DNA of 47,138 nt from assembly GCF_023502345.1 (NCBI RefSeq), contig NZ_JAMFLX010000021.1, positions 1-47,138 of the forward strand, written 5' to 3'. Positions 7,120-15,520 of this stretch are shown one piece after another (within the stretch, counting starts at the first letter, position 1; each line of letters begins with the position of its first letter). A program made the position numbers and the translations under genes. This DNA is from Parendozoicomonas callyspongiae (lineage in GTDB: Bacteria; Pseudomonadota; Gammaproteobacteria; Pseudomonadales; Endozoicomonadaceae). Under the pieces are notes generated by a model that made no database searches, was not told where the DNA came from, and saw nothing but the letters and a program-made list of their open reading frames with translations.

Positions 7120-9480
7120 ATGAACAGGCGTCACTCTCTTCGCTCCGTTGTAAAGATTCTTCTGTGTATATTCATGTTTGGGGTGTGCATACCGATCGCA
7201 AATTCTACAGACGCTATTGTTATGTATATTTATAGAGGGCCTGACGGTTCGGTCATACTGCCAGTGCCCGCCGACATAATGGGAGGTGGTGGCTACTCAG
7301 CTGGCCCGATAACACTAAAGGATGGCTCCCGAAAAACATTGAATATTGTAATGATTAATCAGCAGCCATTGGTCGCAGAGGGGGAAGGTCAACAAAAAGG
7401 GCCGAGTATTTCTGTTTTTGTAAAGAAGTATGTCAAAGCCGCTGCTCAACGCGCAGAGGGTGGTTACGACAAGGGGGCAATATTAAGCTTTTTTAGAAGT
7501 GATGATCATAAAATCAAAGTCAAGCAGAGAGACGCTTCTAGTAGTGGGGTGAGAATAGTGGACGTGTTGCCTGAAAATTCTATAGAACACATGGGTGATG
7601 CTGCTTTTGGAATATTGAGAAAAGAAGGCGAACCTCTCATCTCACCTGATATGGGCTTTGTGTTGAATTTCGTTGCTGGGAAAGACAAAGGTGCAGATGA
7701 TGAAACCGAAGAACTGACAACAAATTTTGCCAGTTTATCCCTTGGCGGCCCGATGAAGCCAAGAGCACATGTAGTCACTGATGCTGATGCTGATGCAACA
7801 AGTCACTTTGTAGTAAAAGATGGGAGGCTTGATATTCCAGTTTTTTCTTTACCGGAGAACATAGAATTTCCTCAAAAGGTCAAAAAAATCGAGATGTTAC
7901 AAAGTTCTGGGAAAAGGAGGGGCAGTGTTAATGTGATTTCGTACATGGGTATGCCCGTGTTAGGTAGGATTATTGGGCCATTTGAAATAGATAAAACACC
8001 GATGCAGGAGGAACAGAACGAAGAAATGGACCGGGGGTCAGAGGAAAATAGTAATCGCTATGTTGTCCAGGTCACTGCGTCGGAGAACAGAGAAGAAATG
8101 TCTTTTATACTTTGGCAGCATAATCAACAAACAGTGGAAGAATCCGTTTGGCTTTCAGGGCGCGACGGTAATGAAAAGGACAAAAAAAAGGGAGCCGTCG
8201 TATTTTCAGGCCGTGGTCAAGACTGTCTGGTTATTGATGAGTCCGGGGAAGCATTGTTTGATGGGAATCTGGCTGGAGCAGAACAGTTTCCAGATTTTAA
8301 AAGCCATGAGGAGCTTATGGCTTATGTAGACAAAAACCTGAATATCCCAAGTATGCTTAAGCTGATGGCCTTATCTCAGAGAAAGGATGGTGTAGATGAA
8401 GATGTGTTCTCGGCACATGCAAGTGCTTGTTTTAAAACTCAGCCTGAAAAAACAAATGGCAGTTGGTTTTTCGGTACTGATCAGCAATCCATGGTGGGTA
8501 AGGATATCAAGCTGGACGAAACGGTGCAGAATGTTTCAAAAGTTCGTTTTTCTGATGGCTGGCAGGAAATTACAACAGGGAAAATGCACAATATTCAAGA
8601 GGAAGCCGCCGGGGCTGTCTACGGGCCTATCATCCTGAATACACCTGACGAAAAAAGGGTGAAGTACTGTATACACCTCGTAGCCAGATCAGATGGTAGA
8701 GGGTATACCGCAACAGGTGTGCCTTGCGACGAATTGAGCGAGGCGTGGGAAATTGTAAAGATAAAAAGTGCAACCGGCCAATATACAGGTCGGAAAGGTC
8801 TTGTTGTTATTAATGTCAGCGCAGGCCAGAACGGAGACGTTACATCCAGCGTGCTTCGGGATGGTAAGCCTATAGTCAACGCTGTAGAGAATGGATTTTG
8901 GAAACATGGTTACACGATAGATGTCAATGCCCAGATACTTAAACAAAATGTCTATATACCTGATTTTGGCGGTATTCTGAATCTGGTGGCATCTATTGGT
9001 AACAAGGTAACCAATACCCCAAGCTGTACGCCGCATGTGTTACTGACAGAAGCCTCGACGAAGACTGATTCAGGAGTCTTTACCAGCAAGTCAGCCAGAA
9101 ATACGGCAAAGATTCCTCACTATCGCGAGCTTTATCCCTACCGTCGATTTGTTTATGGGACAAAACTCCCGGTAAAAGTGGTTGGTGCGGCTGTAAACAC
9201 TGTCAGAAAACACCCAAGGAAAGCCATTGCTGCGGGTGCAGCTGTTGGGGCTTTTTCGTACGCTTACTACAGTGACCCGTCCAGCTTCGATGCTGCATGG
9301 GAACAACTTCCCTCCCTGCCTTGGGATAGTATCAATGGATTCGTCGCCTCATATGGCCAGCAGGCCTTAAATTATATTGGCTTTGGTGCTGGCCCAGTTA
9401 CATGTGAGCCATGCGAGCGAGTTCAATGCCCGCAATATACTGAGAAAATGGCGGCAGGTATGCACGAGCCTACGAAGTAG
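7120..9480 (+). CDS. Large exported hypothetical protein
   Basis: A 786-residue protein I do not recognise. It starts with a clear signal peptide (VVKILLCIFMFGVCIPIANS, cleavage near residue 29) and a good ribosome site (GAGG, 7 bases before the ATG). The mature part is long, mostly beta-like and hydrophilic, with no obvious repeats or catalytic motifs. Near the C-terminus are a basic/hydrophobic segment (RKAIAAGAAVGAFSYAYY, about residues 706-723) that could be a membrane segment, and a short cysteine cluster (CEPCERVQC, about residues 763-771). Codon use and base composition look AT-richer than in the housekeeping neighbours, consistent with a lineage-specific or transferred gene. It could be a surface or secreted host-interaction protein, but that is only inference. 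Confidence 0.75.
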   Translation: MNRRHSLRSVVKILLCIFMFGVCIPIANSTDAIVMYIYRGPDGSVILPVPADIMGGGGYSAGPITLKDGSRKTLNIVMINQQPLVAEGEGQQKGPSISVFVKKYVKAAAQRAEGGYDKGAILSFFRSDDHKIKVKQRDASSSGVRIVDVLPENSIEHMGDAAFGILRKEGEPLISPDMGFVLNFVAGKDKGADDETEELTTNFASLSLGGPMKPRAHVVTDADADATSHFVVKDGRLDIPVFSLPENIEFPQKVKKIEMLQSSGKRRGSVNVISYMGMPVLGRIIGPFEIDKTPMQEEQNEEMDRGSEENSNRYVVQVTASENREEMSFILWQHNQQTVEESVWLSGRDGNEKDKKKGAVVFSGRGQDCLVIDESGEALFDGNLAGAEQFPDFKSHEELMAYVDKNLNIPSMLKLMALSQRKDGVDEDVFSAHASACFKTQPEKTNGSWFFGTDQQSMVGKDIKLDETVQNVSKVRFSDGWQEITTGKMHNIQEEAAGAVYGPIILNTPDEKRVKYCIHLVARSDGRGYTATGVPCDELSEAWEIVKIKSATGQYTGRKGLVVINVSAGQNGDVTSSVLRDGKPIVNAVENGFWKHGYTIDVNAQILKQNVYIPDFGGILNLVASIGNKVTNTPSCTPHVLLTEASTKTDSGVFTSKSARNTAKIPHYRELYPYRRFVYGTKLPVKVVGAAVNTVRKHPRKAIAAGAAVGAFSYAYYSDPSSFDAAWEQLPSLPWDSINGFVASYGQQALNYIGFGAGPVTCEPCERVQCPQYTEKMAAGMHEPTK

Positions 9481-9498
9481 TTTGCATTGGATTTAATG

Positions 9499-9521
9499 CA
9501 GGGCTGCAACAGGCAACCCTG
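9499..9521 (-). terminator. Weak hairpin downstream of cysQ
   Basis: CAGGGCTGC (9499-9507) and GCAACCCTG (9513-9521) form a 9-bp stem with one imperfect pair, which is a G-U pair on the minus strand. It lies between the two convergent genes but has no good T-run, so termination is uncertain. Confidence 0.3.
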
Positions 9522-9529
9522 TCTATGAA

Positions 9530-10348
9530 CTACATAAGAAGACTTTCCCACTCGGCGGCAGGGTCTCCCAGAACATAAAAACTGGGGTTAATTAGGCTGT
9601 CTTTCTGGTTATAGCGAAGTGGGTTGAGTTCTACATCCAGAACTTTCCCTCCGGCCGCCTCCACAATGGCTTGCTGGGCGGCTGTATCCCACTCGCTTGT
9701 AGGGCCACGGCGTGGATAAATATCAAGGGTGCCTTCTGCAACCAACATCCCTTTCAGGGAGCTGCCGGCGACAATCAGGTGAACTTCTGAAAAGCGTTGT
9801 TCAAACCGGTTGATCAGGTCCACTAACTGATCACGGCCATGCCTGCGGCTGACAGCAACATTCAGCAGGTTTTCTGGCGCACAGGGGCGTGTCTGGATAG
9901 CTTCCGGAGCTTTGCTGGCAACCTGTCTCCAGGCTCCATGCATAGCCGGACCACCGTAGTAACAGGCCTGATTAACAGGAGAGTACACAAATCCCAGTAT
10001 TGGGCTGCCGTCTTCTATCAGGGCGATATTAACTGTGAATTCATCGGTTCGGGCAATAAATTCCTTGGTGCCATCCAAGGGGTCAACCAGCCAGTAGCGG
10101 TACCAGCCAGAACGCTCTTCAAAAGGAGGGATTGTTCCCTCTTCAGAAATAACCGGAATATCCCGTGTAATTTGCTCCAGGCCATCAGTAATGATCCGGT
10201 GTGCTTTTCTGTCAGCATCGGTTATTGGTGAGTTATCAGATTTCTGGGTGACTGATATTTCGTTGTTGTCGTATACCGCGAGAATGGCATCTCCAGCCTT
10301 GCGGCAGAGTTCCTTCAGACTGTCGGTCAGAGTATTATCAATATTCAT
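9530..10348 (-). CDS. cysQ: 3'(2'),5'-bisphosphate nucleotidase CysQ
   Basis: CysQ removes the 3' phosphate from PAP (adenosine 3',5'-bisphosphate), the by-product of sulfate assimilation. It is a lithium-sensitive magnesium phosphatase of the inositol monophosphatase superfamily. The 272-residue protein has SPITDADRKAH, the metal-binding EEG (residues about 69-71), WLVDPLDGTKEF (Asp89, Asp92) and the late SEWDTAAQQAIVEAAGG motif. The length is normal. The ATG at 10348 has a GGGAG ribosome site and overlaps the end of nudE by 4 bases, so the two genes are co-transcribed. Closely related IMPase members are the main alternative, but the nudE pairing favours CysQ. Confidence 0.92.
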   Translation of the reverse strand: MNIDNTLTDSLKELCRKAGDAILAVYDNNEISVTQKSDNSPITDADRKAHRIITDGLEQITRDIPVISEEGTIPPFEERSGWYRYWLVDPLDGTKEFIARTDEFTVNIALIEDGSPILGFVYSPVNQACYYGGPAMHGAWRQVASKAPEAIQTRPCAPENLLNVAVSRRHGRDQLVDLINRFEQRFSEVHLIVAGSSLKGMLVAEGTLDIYPRRGPTSEWDTAAQQAIVEAAGGKVLDVELNPLRYNQKDSLINPSFYVLGDPAAEWESLLM

Positions 10349-10902
10349 TTATCACTCCCAAGCCGATCACGAACCAGAAAAAGTGCAGCCATGGCCCTGG
10401 CCTCAGTAAAGTTGGGGCGTGTCACAAGTTGGGGCAGATCATCAAAGGCAAACACGTGGACACCAAGAGGTTCTGGTTCATCGCCCTCAAGGTATTCCTG
10501 ATAGAGATCTCGCGCAATAACCACCTGCATTCGGCCGGTCATATAGTTTGGGGACAGGGTAAACTCTTTCAGGTGTTCAAAATGGTTGGCACCGTAGCCG
10601 GCTTCTTCTTTCAGTTCCCGGTTGGCACCGTCAAACAGTTCTTCACCCGGCTCAACCAGACCTTTGGGTAAAGTTAACTGGTAATCCTCTGTGCCGCAGG
10701 CATATTCCTCAATCACCACAAAGTGATCATTGTCCAGAACCGGCACAATCATGACTGCCTGGTGACCGCTGTCATATCCGGCCAATCGTTCATAGGTTCG
10801 CCTCGTACCGTTGGAAAACTCCAGCTTCAGCTCCTCAACCCGAAACAGGGCACTTCGGGCGACTTCCCGGACGTTGAGGATTTCTGGGGGCTTTTTCATC
10901 AA
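10345..10902 (-). CDS. nudE: ADP compounds hydrolase NudE (Nudix)
   Basis: NudE hydrolyses ADP-ribose, NADH, Ap3A and related ADP-linked compounds. The 185-residue protein contains the Nudix box as GLVEPGEELFDGANRELKEE followed by AGYG (residues about 81-104), with the metal-binding REL-EE glutamates intact. Length and terminal regions match the family. It is the first gene of the nudE-cysQ pair, and it lies close to yrfG, hslR and hslO as in enteric bacteria. The start Met1-Met2 is ambiguous by one codon. Confidence 0.92.
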   Translation of the reverse strand: MMKKPPEILNVREVARSALFRVEELKLEFSNGTRRTYERLAGYDSGHQAVMIVPVLDNDHFVVIEEYACGTEDYQLTLPKGLVEPGEELFDGANRELKEEAGYGANHFEHLKEFTLSPNYMTGRMQVVIARDLYQEYLEGDEPEPLGVHVFAFDDLPQLVTRPNFTEARAMAALFLVRDRLGSDK

Positions 10903-11029
10903 TTATTTCGTCCGGGCTGAAAAACTGGCTTTATTATACGTGCCTGCTTGATTTCAGGGCAGAGACTTTTCCTTTCCTTTTCTCCGCCGACATAAAGAGG
11001 TATCAGATCCCTGCGGGAGTAGCCAACCT

Positions 11030-12262
11030 ATGAAAAACTTCCTGAGAATAATCACACTCTGTTTGCCTTTACTTTTAGTGGTTGGCTCAGGAAAAGCAGA
11101 CAATGCAGTTGATAGCCAGATTATTCCCGGTTACGCATTTGCGGAAACAAGGGCTGCGAACAATAAGGTAGAAGAGATTGTTTTGCGCGCTTATTCCCGC
11201 ACATTCCTGCAGCTCAAGAGAACAAAAGGTATCGCTTCAGCTATTGCCCTGATTGATGCCCCCATTTCCGGGAAAACAGAAAAACGGGGACGTCACCTGC
11301 TTTCCTTTGCTGCATTCAGCGGTTTCCAAAAGCTGGCGGAGTGGGGTCTTGATCATGGAGCCAACATCAATGCCGGGGATAAGGACAATGCCACGATGTT
11401 GCGAGTGTCCATGGCCAACCGTCTTTATTACATGGTTCGCTTTGTTCTCAATAATGGCGGTAATACCAACCTTATTGCAGGTGCCGGTAAGAGAAACATG
11501 ATCGGGGATATGATGGCTTTCAGCTGGCCTCTGCGAGGGTTTGAGCTGGCCTGGGAAAATGGGGCCAGACTTGAGAGTGCTGAGCAGAAAGCCAGGTTGA
11601 CTGAATATCTAAACAAAACGGAAACGACTCCCGATGATTATTCCAGACTGCAGACATTCCTGAATCGTCTGGATGCTCCTGGAGCCATTTACAAAGGAAA
11701 AAGGGTGGAAGCAAAGCCTTCCAGGCAGATTGAGACAGAGATGATCAATGTTATAGATCAAGAAATCATCGCTGCCATTCAGGGGGGAGAGTTGCCTCCT
11801 GCCTTTATTGCAGCCTTCAGCAGTCATGGAACCCCGCTGCCGCATTATCTGTCTTTTAACGGTATGACAAAAAGTTTGAAGCTGATTCTTGAGCGGGGAA
11901 ATGGCGCTGAAATGGCCAGACGCCGTGAAAGAACCGGCAATGATCTGCTGACGGCGGCAATCAAGAGTTTGAATGTTGAGGCTGTCAGGGCTGTTTTGAG
12001 TATCTACCCGCAGGCAGTTAAACAGGTGACTCCAGATCTTCCCAACTACTACAGTGCTGGAGATTACCCTCTGCATATCGCGGTAAAGTGGGAGGTGCCG
12101 GACGAAATCTTTGCACTGCTGTTTGATAATGGTGGCAGAGAAAGCCTGCTCCTAAGGAACAAATCTGGCCAGACCCCGCCGGAGGTGGTTGAGTCCTGGT
12201 ATGCCAATGGGTATCTGGATCAGAACTCATATAACCGACTTAGCCGCGCCCTTCAGCAGTAA
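11030..12262 (+). CDS. Exported ankyrin-repeat-like protein
   Basis: A 410-residue protein with an N-terminal signal peptide (FLRIITLCLPLLLVVGSGKA, cleavage near residue 24). Two regions look like degenerate ankyrin repeats: residues about 88-150 (HLLSFAAFSGFQKLAEWGLDHGANIN) and about 345-392 (DYPLHIAVKWEVPDEIFALL). The rest is helical and likely folds as more divergent repeats. Ankyrin proteins mediate protein-protein contacts and are abundant in host-associated bacteria; a periplasmic or secreted location is likely. GGGAG lies about 11 bases before the ATG. The gene sits alone between nudE and yrfG, where many gammaproteobacteria carry igaA/yrfF or nothing, so it looks like a lineage-specific insertion. 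Function unknown. Confidence 0.75.
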   Translation: MKNFLRIITLCLPLLLVVGSGKADNAVDSQIIPGYAFAETRAANNKVEEIVLRAYSRTFLQLKRTKGIASAIALIDAPISGKTEKRGRHLLSFAAFSGFQKLAEWGLDHGANINAGDKDNATMLRVSMANRLYYMVRFVLNNGGNTNLIAGAGKRNMIGDMMAFSWPLRGFELAWENGARLESAEQKARLTEYLNKTETTPDDYSRLQTFLNRLDAPGAIYKGKRVEAKPSRQIETEMINVIDQEIIAAIQGGELPPAFIAAFSSHGTPLPHYLSFNGMTKSLKLILERGNGAEMARRRERTGNDLLTAAIKSLNVEAVRAVLSIYPQAVKQVTPDLPNYYSAGDYPLHIAVKWEVPDEIFALLFDNGGRESLLLRNKSGQTPPEVVESWYANGYLDQNSYNRLSRALQQ

Positions 12263-12353
12263 CCATAATATTTATGAATCCCAAAGCTACCTGTACCCCC
12301 GTCATGGGGTATGATTCTTAAAGAAGCCTTAGAAACTGCAAATATCACAGCGA

Positions 12354-13025
12354 ATGATTCACTGGAATGAAATTGATACCGTCCTGTTCGATATGGATGG
12401 CACCCTGCTCGACCTTCACTTCGATGATTTTTTCTGGAAGCGTCTGGTTCCGGAAAAGTACGCCAGCAAGAATGGAATAACCTTTGATGAAGCTTGGGCC
12501 GTTATGGAGCCTAAGCTACGAAAAATAGCGGGAACCCTGGAGTGGTACTGCTTTGATTTCTGGAGTCGTGAGTTGGGGCTGGATATTCTGAGAATGAAGA
12601 GGGAAATCACCCACCTGATCCAGTTTCGCCCCGGAGCAAAGGAGCTGCTGGATGCCCTGCATAAGTCCAGCAAGAAAGTGATACTTGCCACCAACTGTAA
12701 TCGTGATGGGCTGGAGCTGAAGATGGAATACCTGCCTTTTGGTGAGTACTTTGATGCTATCTATTCATCCCATGACTTTGGCCACCCCAAAGAAGATCAG
12801 GAGTTCTGGCAGCATCTCTCAACAGAAACCGGGTTCAATCCAGAAAGAACCCTGTTTGTGGATGATAACCTGCAAATCCTGCGTTCTGCTCGCACTTATG
12901 GAGTCGGGCACTTGCTAGCTATCACCAAGCCTAACTCTGCCAAACCTCCTATGGATTCGGCAGAGTTTAAAGCTGTTGATGATTTAGGGGATTTGCTTCC
13001 CCTGGATTCTGTTGATGTAGGTTAA
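12354..13025 (+). CDS. yrfG: GMP/IMP nucleotidase YrfG (HAD family)
   Basis: A 223-residue HAD phosphatase that in E. coli dephosphorylates GMP and IMP. Motif I is FDMDGTLLDL (nucleophile Asp13, acid/base Asp15), motif II is ILATNCN with the Thr, motif III the lysine in GHPKEDQEFW, and motif IV LFVDDN. The segment LHFDDFFWKRLVPEKYA is characteristic of YrfG. It precedes hslR, as in E. coli (yrfG-hslR-hslO), which supports the assignment. The ribosome site is weak. Confidence 0.9.
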   Translation: MIHWNEIDTVLFDMDGTLLDLHFDDFFWKRLVPEKYASKNGITFDEAWAVMEPKLRKIAGTLEWYCFDFWSRELGLDILRMKREITHLIQFRPGAKELLDALHKSSKKVILATNCNRDGLELKMEYLPFGEYFDAIYSSHDFGHPKEDQEFWQHLSTETGFNPERTLFVDDNLQILRSARTYGVGHLLAITKPNSAKPPMDSAEFKAVDDLGDLLPLDSVDVG

Positions 13026-13481
13026 GCGCTTACAAGGGATACGGCTGCCTGCCCATATATCTATGGCTTCCGTTAAAGCCTGGGGAAATAGGTAGTGATG
13101 ATCAGCAACAGTTTGCATCCTGAGAGCATAAGTTCTGACACCCCCAGATGGGTTGCTGCACTCAGCATCTCCGGCTGCAGCTTGGCCGAGATTGGATAAA
13201 GGGTGAGAAGCCAGGGGATTCTTAGTCCACAGAGTGTCTGACATAGCAGTGCCTCACTGAAAAGAGATAGCTGCTCAGCGGTGCATTGATTGCGTCAGGT
13301 AGATGAAACCATGCACCAGCGTTTTTGCAGTGATACATGGCAGTGACTCGCGTGTTAATCTGCCGGAGCCTGAAAGATAGTATGATTGCACAGTGCAGGG
13401 CTTGCTCTGGGTCATACGGCCTTGTTATTCAAAATTCTGCCCGCATTTAGCTTTGAGGATTATGGAGCATTTACCCCAGTA
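13026..13481. other. 456-base interval between yrfG and hslR
   Basis: No gene I can support. A minus-strand frame at 12984-13244 overlaps the end of yrfG and shows no known domain. The middle part (13090-13250) has composition unlike a promoter and could be a decayed or dispersed element. The hslR promoter should lie near 13370-13480, but I see no convincing -35/-10 pair. Confidence 0.35.
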
Positions 13482-13919
13482 ATGAGTCAACGCAGCAAAA
13501 CAGATCAAGACAAGAGCGCCGGTAACGGAAAAGAAAAAGTCCGTCTGGATAAATGGCTCTGGGCCGCGCGATTTTATAAAACCCGTTCTGTCGCCAGAGA
13601 TGCCATTGAGGGCGGCAAGGTTCACGTAAACGGTCAGCGTGCCAAGCCTAGCAAAGAAGCCAGGGTTGGAGATATGATTGTTCTTCGACAAGGGTTTGAT
13701 GAGAAAACTGTTTCTATTCAGGCTCTGTCGGACGTTCGTCGAGGAGCTCCTGAAGCTCAGCTTCTGTACCAGGAAACAGATGCCAGTATCAAAAAACGTG
13801 AAGATGAGGCAGCTCAGCGTAAAGCTTTGAGAGGCTCTCACCCATTCAGTGATCGCCGCCCGGATAAAAAACAGCGCAGAGATATTGAACGTCTGCGGGA
13901 AAAAGACTTTGGTGATTAA
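13482..13919 (+). CDS. hslR: Heat shock protein 15 (ribosome-associated S4-domain RNA-binding protein)
   Basis: HslR/Hsp15 binds stalled 50S subunits that carry nascent peptidyl-tRNA and helps to recycle them. The S4 domain is at residues about 20-80: VRLDKWLWAARFYKTRS, IEGGKVHVNGQRAKPSK and VGDMIVLRQG. The C-terminal tail is basic (RPDKKQRRDIERLREKDFGD), as in the family. I chose the ATG at 13482 (145 residues); the longer frame to 13386 adds 32 residues with no similarity. It lies in the conserved yrfG-hslR-hslO neighbourhood, but hslO has been pushed 1.6 kb away. Confidence 0.9.
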   Translation: MSQRSKTDQDKSAGNGKEKVRLDKWLWAARFYKTRSVARDAIEGGKVHVNGQRAKPSKEARVGDMIVLRQGFDEKTVSIQALSDVRRGAPEAQLLYQETDASIKKREDEAAQRKALRGSHPFSDRRPDKKQRRDIERLREKDFGD

Positions 13920-13941
13920 GTCGCTAAATCATTCGGACCGT

Positions 13942-14088
13942 ATGAAAGACTTAATTGATAAAGAGATAGAGCTGCACAAGTTTCACGTTAGAACTGATAG
14001 GGAAAAGGTCACCAGCTTATTACACCCTCATTTCAGAGAAGTCGGGGTTTCTGGAATGAGCTTTGATTTGGGCTCTTTCGCAGGTTGA
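13942..14088 (+). pseudogene. N-terminal fragment of a DUF4440/SnoaL-like protein
   Basis: From the ATG at 13942 the reading frame gives LIDKEIELHKFHVRTDREKV followed by LLHPHFREVGVSG. This resembles the first third of small DUF4440 (NTF2-like) proteins, which run to about 120 residues. After GMSFDLGSF the similarity stops and the frame closes, and sequence from 14081 on resembles a different family. It is therefore a truncated remnant fused by deletion to the next pseudogene. Confidence 0.5.
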
Positions 14089-14405
14089 AGAACTCAAGGG
14101 GAACGTTGATCACTTCTTCCATCTGGCCGCCATCTACAACATCAATGCCGATGAAGGGCCCAGAATAAGGCGAATGTTGCTGGAACTCGTAACACATTAG
14201 GTCTGGCGCAGACAGTCGATGCCAATTCCATTACTTCAGCTCAATTGTCGTGTGTGGTCTTTATGATGGCACCAACCAAGATCTACCAGAGTGTTCCCAC
14301 GCTGACACCAGATGAAGCGGCAGACTTGATAGTGAAAGCCATCATCCGTCGTCCAAGTCAGATTGCGACCAGGACAGGGCTGCAACAGCATAGTTCATCG
14401 GTTGA
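14081..14405 (+). pseudogene. Remnant of a short-chain dehydrogenase/reductase, frameshifted and deleted
   Basis: Three pieces of an extended SDR protein can be read in order. The first is VEELKGNVDHFFHLAAIYNI from 14084, typical of the HLAAxYD region. The second, in another frame from 14173, is NVAGTRNTLGLAQTVDA, typical of the NVxGTRN helix. The third, from 14263, is MAPTKIYQSVPTLTPDEAAD followed by LIVKAIIRRP, typical of the C-terminal region of SDRs related to acyl-CoA reductases. A segment resembling SSIVVCGLYDGT is also visible in a third frame near 14230-14270. Most of the catalytic middle (YxxxK) is missing. The gene is dead; it lies between hslR and hslO. Confidence 0.6.
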
Positions 14406-14420
14406 GGCGTGTGGCGGGAA

Positions 14421-15374
14421 TTACAATTGGTTTGAGAAGTTCCTGAATGCTTCCGCAACCTGTTTGGGGGATTCCATCATGGGAACATGGCCAATTCCCG
14501 GAAGGATAACTGCCTGCATATTGGGGATATGGGCTTCCATAATCTCGATGCTGGATACGTCCAACACCCGGTCTTCCTCACCCCAGATAACCAGTGTGGG
14601 AACCCTGATATCTTCAAGTACGTTACGAACATATTCTGGAGAGCCAATTTCCTCACGGGACTTCATCATATCGGCAAAAATCTGCTCATTGATGGCCGTC
14701 CGCTGCAGAGACTTCCTTTCAAGAACAGCGGGAATTGGCCATGGCATAAACGGCACATCGCTCATAACAAAGTTAACCAGCACGTCAAAATCACCTGGTT
14801 TTCTTGGAATCAGTGGATTTTGCCCTTTCTCAAGCAGCAGGAAATATTCGCTGGGTGTAGGGGATTCGATACCAGCGTTATCAATCAGGGTCAGGGATTT
14901 CAGGTGCTGTGGGTATTGGTCAGCAAAGAACAGTCCGATGGCTCCTCCCATTGAGTTACCCATGTAATGAACCTTACCCGGTTTCAGGGCGTTGAGAATA
15001 TCGTTAACCCGGTCAACCTGTTTTGGAATGCTGTAATCGAGTTCCGGCCCTGAGCTACTGTCACCATGGCCGGCCAGGTCAATGGCGATAATATGAAAAT
15101 CATCACTGAGCCTGTCGGACAGCAACAGCCAGTTATCTTTATGGGCGCTGAAGCCATGAACCATCAGAATGGTTTCACCTTCAGGGTTGCCGCCTTCCAG
15201 GATGGAGTAGGTCATATCGTCAATAATGACCTCTTTGAGCTGGAGGTCAGCTTTGGAGCGTCCCAGACTGACGGTGGCATCATAAATACTGTCCTGAACA
15301 TTCTGGCAGCCCACCAACAGCGTGGTGATAAACCCCATAATTATCAGAAACTGGAAATTTCTGATCCTTTGCAT
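14421..15374 (-). CDS. Alpha/beta hydrolase, predicted lipoprotein
   Basis: A 317-residue alpha/beta-fold hydrolase. The N-terminus is a lipoprotein signal peptide with lipobox LLVGC (Cys23). The fold markers are the oxyanion region MVHGFSAHKDNW, the nucleophile elbow GNSMGG (Ser141), the acid region VIWGEEDRVLD and the catalytic His in GIGHVPMME. Substrate is unknown; lipase/esterase-like activity is the usual guess. ATG 15374 is chosen because GGAGGG precedes it at good spacing; the upstream extension to 15437 is not supported. It is transcribed away from hslO, so it is an insertion into the hslR-hslO interval. Confidence 0.85.
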   Translation of the reverse strand: MQRIRNFQFLIIMGFITTLLVGCQNVQDSIYDATVSLGRSKADLQLKEVIIDDMTYSILEGGNPEGETILMVHGFSAHKDNWLLLSDRLSDDFHIIAIDLAGHGDSSSGPELDYSIPKQVDRVNDILNALKPGKVHYMGNSMGGAIGLFFADQYPQHLKSLTLIDNAGIESPTPSEYFLLLEKGQNPLIPRKPGDFDVLVNFVMSDVPFMPWPIPAVLERKSLQRTAINEQIFADMMKSREEIGSPEYVRNVLEDIRVPTLVIWGEEDRVLDVSSIEIMEAHIPNMQAVILPGIGHVPMMESPKQVAEAFRNFSNQL

Positions 15375-15471
15375 GGCAAACCCTCCTGAAGTCGCCTCAG
15401 GCGACCGGTTTATAATTATTGCTCTACGGAAATACATTCCAACTGGTTAATTACATGGGATAAGCAATCGG

Positions 15472-15477
15472 TATAAT
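15472..15477 (+). promoter_or_regulatory. Probable -10 box of hslO
   Basis: TATAAT preceded by TCGG, about 44 bases before the hslO ATG. The -35 region is not clear. The same TCGG-TATAAT arrangement occurs before tex. Confidence 0.4.
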
Positions 15478-15520
15478 AGCCGGTTTCCAATTTGATTATT
15501 TGCTACAGGTACTGTTTTAC

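Noticed and set aside
12984-13244. 86-codon minus-strand frame overlapping yrfG
   Set aside because: Overlaps a real gene end and shows no domain; possible repeat instead.
14245-14967. 240-codon plus-strand frame across the SDR remnant and hydrolase
   Set aside because: Its second half is antisense to the alpha/beta hydrolase; only the first 50 codons carry SDR similarity, which I report as a pseudogene.
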